From Chryseobacterium sp. JV274 (lineage in GTDB: Bacteria; Bacteroidota; Bacteroidia; Flavobacteriales; Weeksellaceae): a DNA stretch of 64,000 bases. The stretch lies in contig NZ_LR824569.1 of assembly GCF_903969135.1 (NCBI RefSeq), forward strand, positions 2,811,001 through 2,875,000. The letters are read 5' to 3'. The translations under genes and the position numbers were made by a program. Positions 61,259 through 64,000 of this stretch are shown piece after piece (within the stretch, counting starts at the first letter, position 1; each line of letters begins with the position of its first letter). The notes beneath the pieces were generated by a model that was given only the letters and a program-made list of their open reading frames with translations, had not been told where the DNA came from and ran no database searches.

Positions 61259-61630
61259 ATGAAAGAGATTAAATTAACAGATTCTGAAAAAATTCTCATG
61301 GACATCCTTTGGGAGAAGAAAAAGATTTTCATGAAGGATATTCTGGAAGCCTACCCAGACCCTAAGCCTGCTGCAACTACTATTGCAACCTTGCTTAAAA
61401 GAATGCAGAACAAAGAACTTGTAGGCTATAAAGTGTATGGAAATTCCCGTGAATACTATCCGAAAATAGAAAAAGGGGAATATTTCAAGGAGGAAATGTC
61501 ATCCATGATTGATCGTTTTTTCAACAGCTCGGTAACACAGTTTGCATCCTTTTTTACATCGAATGCCAAGCTCAGCCAAAAGCAGCTGAAAGAACTCCGC
61601 GATATTATAGATGAACAGATAAAAGAATAG
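61259..61630 (+). CDS. BlaI/MecI/CopY family transcriptional repressor
   Basis: It has 123 residues. The winged helix of the family is visible in LTDSEKILMDILWEKKKIFM, then PKPAATTIATLLKRMQNKEL, then VGYKVYGNSREYYPKI. The C-terminal helix (SQKQLKELRDIIDEQIKE) mediates dimerisation, and the KEEMSSMIDRFFNSSVT stretch precedes it. It probably represses itself and the M56 gene 2 bp downstream through the palindrome over its promoter. In beta-lactamase systems such a repressor is cleaved on signalling by the BlaR1/M56 partner. Confidence 0.92.
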   Translation: MKEIKLTDSEKILMDILWEKKKIFMKDILEAYPDPKPAATTIATLLKRMQNKELVGYKVYGNSREYYPKIEKGEYFKEEMSSMIDRFFNSSVTQFASFFTSNAKLSQKQLKELRDIIDEQIKE

Positions 61631-61632
61631 AT

Positions 61633-63402
61633 ATGACAGCTATTATTCTGAAAATAGTTCTGTGTTCTTCTATTTTCATTGCCGTTTATTATCTCTTCCT
61701 GGAAAAAGAAAGAATGTACAGATTCAACAGATGGTATTTGCTAAGTGCTATACTCCTTTCTTATATAATTCCATTGATCAACATTACCATACAAAGACCT
61801 GAAGCAGAGACTAAACCACAAATGATCATTGAAGAAACAGCTCAGCAAATGGTCTTTATTCAGCCGGAACCGGAAAGTTTCAACTGGATGAATATTATAT
61901 GGGCTATTTATGCTGTAATCACACTTTTTCTACTGATAAAAAGCCTTTTCGCTCTTTTAGCTGTCAGAAGAATTCAGGGAGAAAAACAAATTTATGAGGA
62001 TTACAATATCCTATTAACGAGTGAAAGCCTTTCTCCTTTCAGCTTTTGGAATACAATATATATGGGGAAAAGTTATATGGAAAATAATGTCATTGACCAA
62101 AGGATTTTCCTGCACGAAAAGGCTCATATTGACCAGAAACACAGCATAGATCTAGTAATACTGAATCTTTTAAAGATTTTTACATGGTTCAATCCTGTTC
62201 TTTTCTTATACAAAAAAGCAGTGATCACGAATCACGAATTTTTAGCAGATGAAGCGGTTCTGAAAAAGAATTATAATATTAAGGAGTACCAAAACCTTAT
62301 TCTTGAAGAGATTCTTAGCCGCCAAAATCCTCCTCTTACTCATTCATTTAATTTTAATAACACCAAAAAAAGATTTATTATGATGAAAACAAAAAAATCG
62401 AAATTCAGTCTGTTAAAGAAAACAGCTGGAATCACAACATTGATCGTCGCTGCAGTATTACTTTCTGAAAGAACTTATGCAGGCAATCCAGCGAATGTTC
62501 AGATGCCTGAAAAAATAGCAGAAACTTCTGTTCAGGCTAATAGCCAGAATTCTTACCAGGAATTTAAGGACATATTAGCTAAGTATGCAGATTTGCTGAA
62601 TCATGGGAAATATGCTGAGTTTTCAAAAAACGTTACTGAAAGTGATAAAAAAAGGTTGGCAGAACTCTATCCTTTACTTAATGAAAATCAGAAGAATGAA
62701 CAGAAAATCACATTCTTTGCGCTGCCTGAATTGAAAAAAAGAATTCCAACAGAGAATGAGCTGAAATCATTCTTAAATAAAAATGAGTATGCAGTCTGGA
62801 TTGATTCAAAAAAAATTGAAAACAGCGTTTTGAAAAACTATAAAAAAACAGATTTTTCAAATGTTTCTATCAGCAAAATTTATCCGAATGCAAAAACAGC
62901 AAAAAATCCTCAGCCTTATCAGGTTAGCTTAATGACTCATCCCTATTTTGCAAAAACTAAAGAAGAGGGAAAATCTTCAATGATGATGGGTTTTAAAAGA
63001 CAAGAGCTAAAAAAAACTCAGGATACCATAACGCCACGAGAAAACAATATAGTGAGCAGCGAAGGTAAAAACACAAACTTACAGGAAGACAAAACCTTTG
63101 TGAGTGCTGAATATCCAAATGGGATGAAAGACCTTAGAACAAAAATAGGCAGAACCATGGATCTCAATACTCTGAACTCAGTAAACGGAACAATAAAAGC
63201 TTTTGCGTATGTTCATATAGACGAAACAGGGAAAACAACCAATGTGACAGCCTCCGGTGACAACGATGTTTTCAATAAGGAATTCCTTAGAACAATGACT
63301 GCAATAAGCAGCGAAACAGTCTGGAAACCCGCCACAAAAGATGGGAAAGCCATCGCTTCGGTATTAAAAATCCCCGCAACAATGACTTTTACCAAACCTT
63401 AA
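61633..63402 (+). CDS. M56 (BlaR1-like) sensor peptidase with C-terminal TonB-like domain
   Basis: It has 589 residues. Transmembrane helices occupy the first 110 residues (IILKIVLCSSIFIAVYYLFL, IPLINITI, IIWAIYAVITLFLLIKSLFA), followed by the zinc motif HEKAHIDQ (residues 161-165) and NHEFLADEAVL. Another hydrophobic stretch lies near 265-280 (AGITTLIVAAVLL). The last 110 residues form a TonB-C-like domain (IKAFAYVHIDETGKTTNVTA, VWKPATKDGKAIASVLKIPA) instead of the penicillin-binding sensor of BlaR1. The signal sensed is therefore probably not a beta-lactam. The BlaI-like repressor gene is 2 bp upstream. Confidence 0.9.
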   Translation: MTAIILKIVLCSSIFIAVYYLFLEKERMYRFNRWYLLSAILLSYIIPLINITIQRPEAETKPQMIIEETAQQMVFIQPEPESFNWMNIIWAIYAVITLFLLIKSLFALLAVRRIQGEKQIYEDYNILLTSESLSPFSFWNTIYMGKSYMENNVIDQRIFLHEKAHIDQKHSIDLVILNLLKIFTWFNPVLFLYKKAVITNHEFLADEAVLKKNYNIKEYQNLILEEILSRQNPPLTHSFNFNNTKKRFIMMKTKKSKFSLLKKTAGITTLIVAAVLLSERTYAGNPANVQMPEKIAETSVQANSQNSYQEFKDILAKYADLLNHGKYAEFSKNVTESDKKRLAELYPLLNENQKNEQKITFFALPELKKRIPTENELKSFLNKNEYAVWIDSKKIENSVLKNYKKTDFSNVSISKIYPNAKTAKNPQPYQVSLMTHPYFAKTKEEGKSSMMMGFKRQELKKTQDTITPRENNIVSSEGKNTNLQEDKTFVSAEYPNGMKDLRTKIGRTMDLNTLNSVNGTIKAFAYVHIDETGKTTNVTASGDNDVFNKEFLRTMTAISSETVWKPATKDGKAIASVLKIPATMTFTKP

Positions 63403-63406
63403 TAAT

Positions 63407-63434
63407 GAAAAGCGCTAAAAATTAGCGCTTTTTA
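63407..63434 (+). terminator. Terminator after the M56 gene
   Basis: AAAAGCGCTAA and TTAGCGCTTTTT form a hairpin with a T tract at 63428-63433. Confidence 0.88.
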
Positions 63435-63549
63435 TTATTTCAATTATTCTTGTTGAGACTGTTAAAATTTTATTATCAAAATATTCATCTTCAAAACATT
63501 ATCCTGTCTAATAATTTCTTTTGTATTTTTGTTGTATACATTCTTTTCT

Positions 63550-64000
63550 ATGGATTTTAAGCTTCAATCAGAATATAAACCTACCGGAGATCAGCCCCAA
63601 GCTATTGAAAAACTTACTGAAGGTATAGAGATCGGTGAGAAATATCAAACACTTCTCGGGGTTACCGGCTCCGGAAAAACTTTTACTGTTGCGAATGTTG
63701 TAAAAAATGTTCAGCGCCCAACCTTAGTTCTGGCACACAATAAGACTCTTGCGGCACAGCTCTTCATGGAGTTTAAAGAGTTTTTTCCGGAAAATGCCGT
63801 GGAATACTTTGTAAGCTATTATGATTACTACCAGCCTGAGGCTTATATTGCCACAACAGGAACTTATATTGAAAAAGACCTGAGCATCAATGAAGAAGTT
63901 GAAAAGCTACGTCTTTCTGCAACAGCCAGTCTGCTTTCCGGAAGGAGAGACGTTTTGATTGTGGCATCCGTTTCCTGTATTTATGGTATCGGAAACCCTA
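63550..64000 (+). CDS. uvrB: Excinuclease ABC subunit UvrB, N-terminal part
   Basis: 150 residues are visible from the ATG at 63550 before the window ends. The start [20 protein letters not shown], Walker A GVTGSGKT (residues 37-44), the segment [20 protein letters not shown] and the beta-hairpin region [20 protein letters not shown] are UvrB hallmarks. UvrB verifies DNA damage during nucleotide excision repair. A TATTTTTG box at 63524-63531 may be its -7 element. Confidence 0.98.
   Translation, partial: MDFKLQSEYKPTGDQPQAIEKLTEGIEIGEKYQTLLGVTGSGKTFTVANVVKNVQRPTLVLAHNKTLAAQLFMEFKEFFPENAVEYFVSYYDYYQPEAYIATTGTYIEKDLSINEEVEKLRLSATASLLSGRRDVLIVASVSCIYGIGNP

Noticed and set aside
61633..63402. 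Beta-lactam resistance sensor
   Set aside because: The C-terminus has no penicillin-binding serine motif and no beta-lactamase gene is adjacent.

Overview
The window reads as a chromosomal segment of a Flavobacteriia member (Bacteroidota), most likely Chryseobacterium or a close Weeksellaceae relative. The reasons are the low GC content, weak or absent Shine-Dalgarno sequences, several promoters of the Bacteroidota type (TTG, about 20 nt, TAnnTTTG), lineage-typical families (DUF4835, DUF5686, DUF5687, DUF4126, LptE, BamD, a TonB-dependent receptor) and small peptides beginning MKNLKKL...GG, which are common in Chryseobacterium. The genus call is recognition from memory, not a computed result. 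There is no prophage, insertion sequence, CRISPR array or rRNA; the segment is mostly housekeeping with small accessory patches.

Layout. 1-7.4 kb: a truncated secreted protein, an AraC-type regulator, a divergent pair of class I and class II fumarases, and an operon of ECF sigma factor, membrane-anchored putative anti-sigma factor and outer-membrane protein. 7.6-20 kb: a double-glycine peptide, a DyP peroxidase, an ABC ATPase with a DUF5687 permease, then the lineage block recN - DUF4835 - coaBC - rpoZ - bamD, a TetR regulator facing tatD-like/tcdA, rnpA and DUF4126. 20-33.5 kb: a minus-strand run with an acidic TPR protein, lptE, a membrane protein, a sigma-54 activator, a TPR protein, miaB, several TonB-C-like periplasmic proteins (one frameshifted, one a remnant), a PoxB-type enzyme, lysA with an unusual leader, and an exonuclease. 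33.5-40.6 kb: a HerA-like ATPase, a sulfur operon (MBL-rhodanese, rhodanese lipoprotein, thioredoxin), an amidase and rseP.

40.6-50 kb: two copies of a 140-bp unit (tRNA-Asn with promoter and terminator) bracket a tricorn-like S41 protease and an AAA ATPase whose start codon lies inside a 13-bp inverted repeat. Then come a DUF5686 protein, two tandem Cys-rich double-glycine peptides with a shared 5' leader, and rpmA/rplU. 50-64 kb: a zinc metallopeptidase lipoprotein, an acyltransferase, miaE, DUF502, tryptophanase, an FAD monooxygenase/aminotransferase pair, a TonB receptor, a PQQ sugar dehydrogenase, a BlaI/M56 sensor pair with a visible operator, and the start of uvrB.

Functional links: miaB and miaE act successively on tRNA A37; the two fumarases serve the TCA cycle; BamD and LptE maintain the outer membrane; RseP and the ECF operon suggest envelope stress control. 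The least explained parts are the tandem double-glycine peptides and their leader, the tRNA-bracketed segment, the lysA leader, and the monooxygenase/aminotransferase/receptor group beside tryptophanase.
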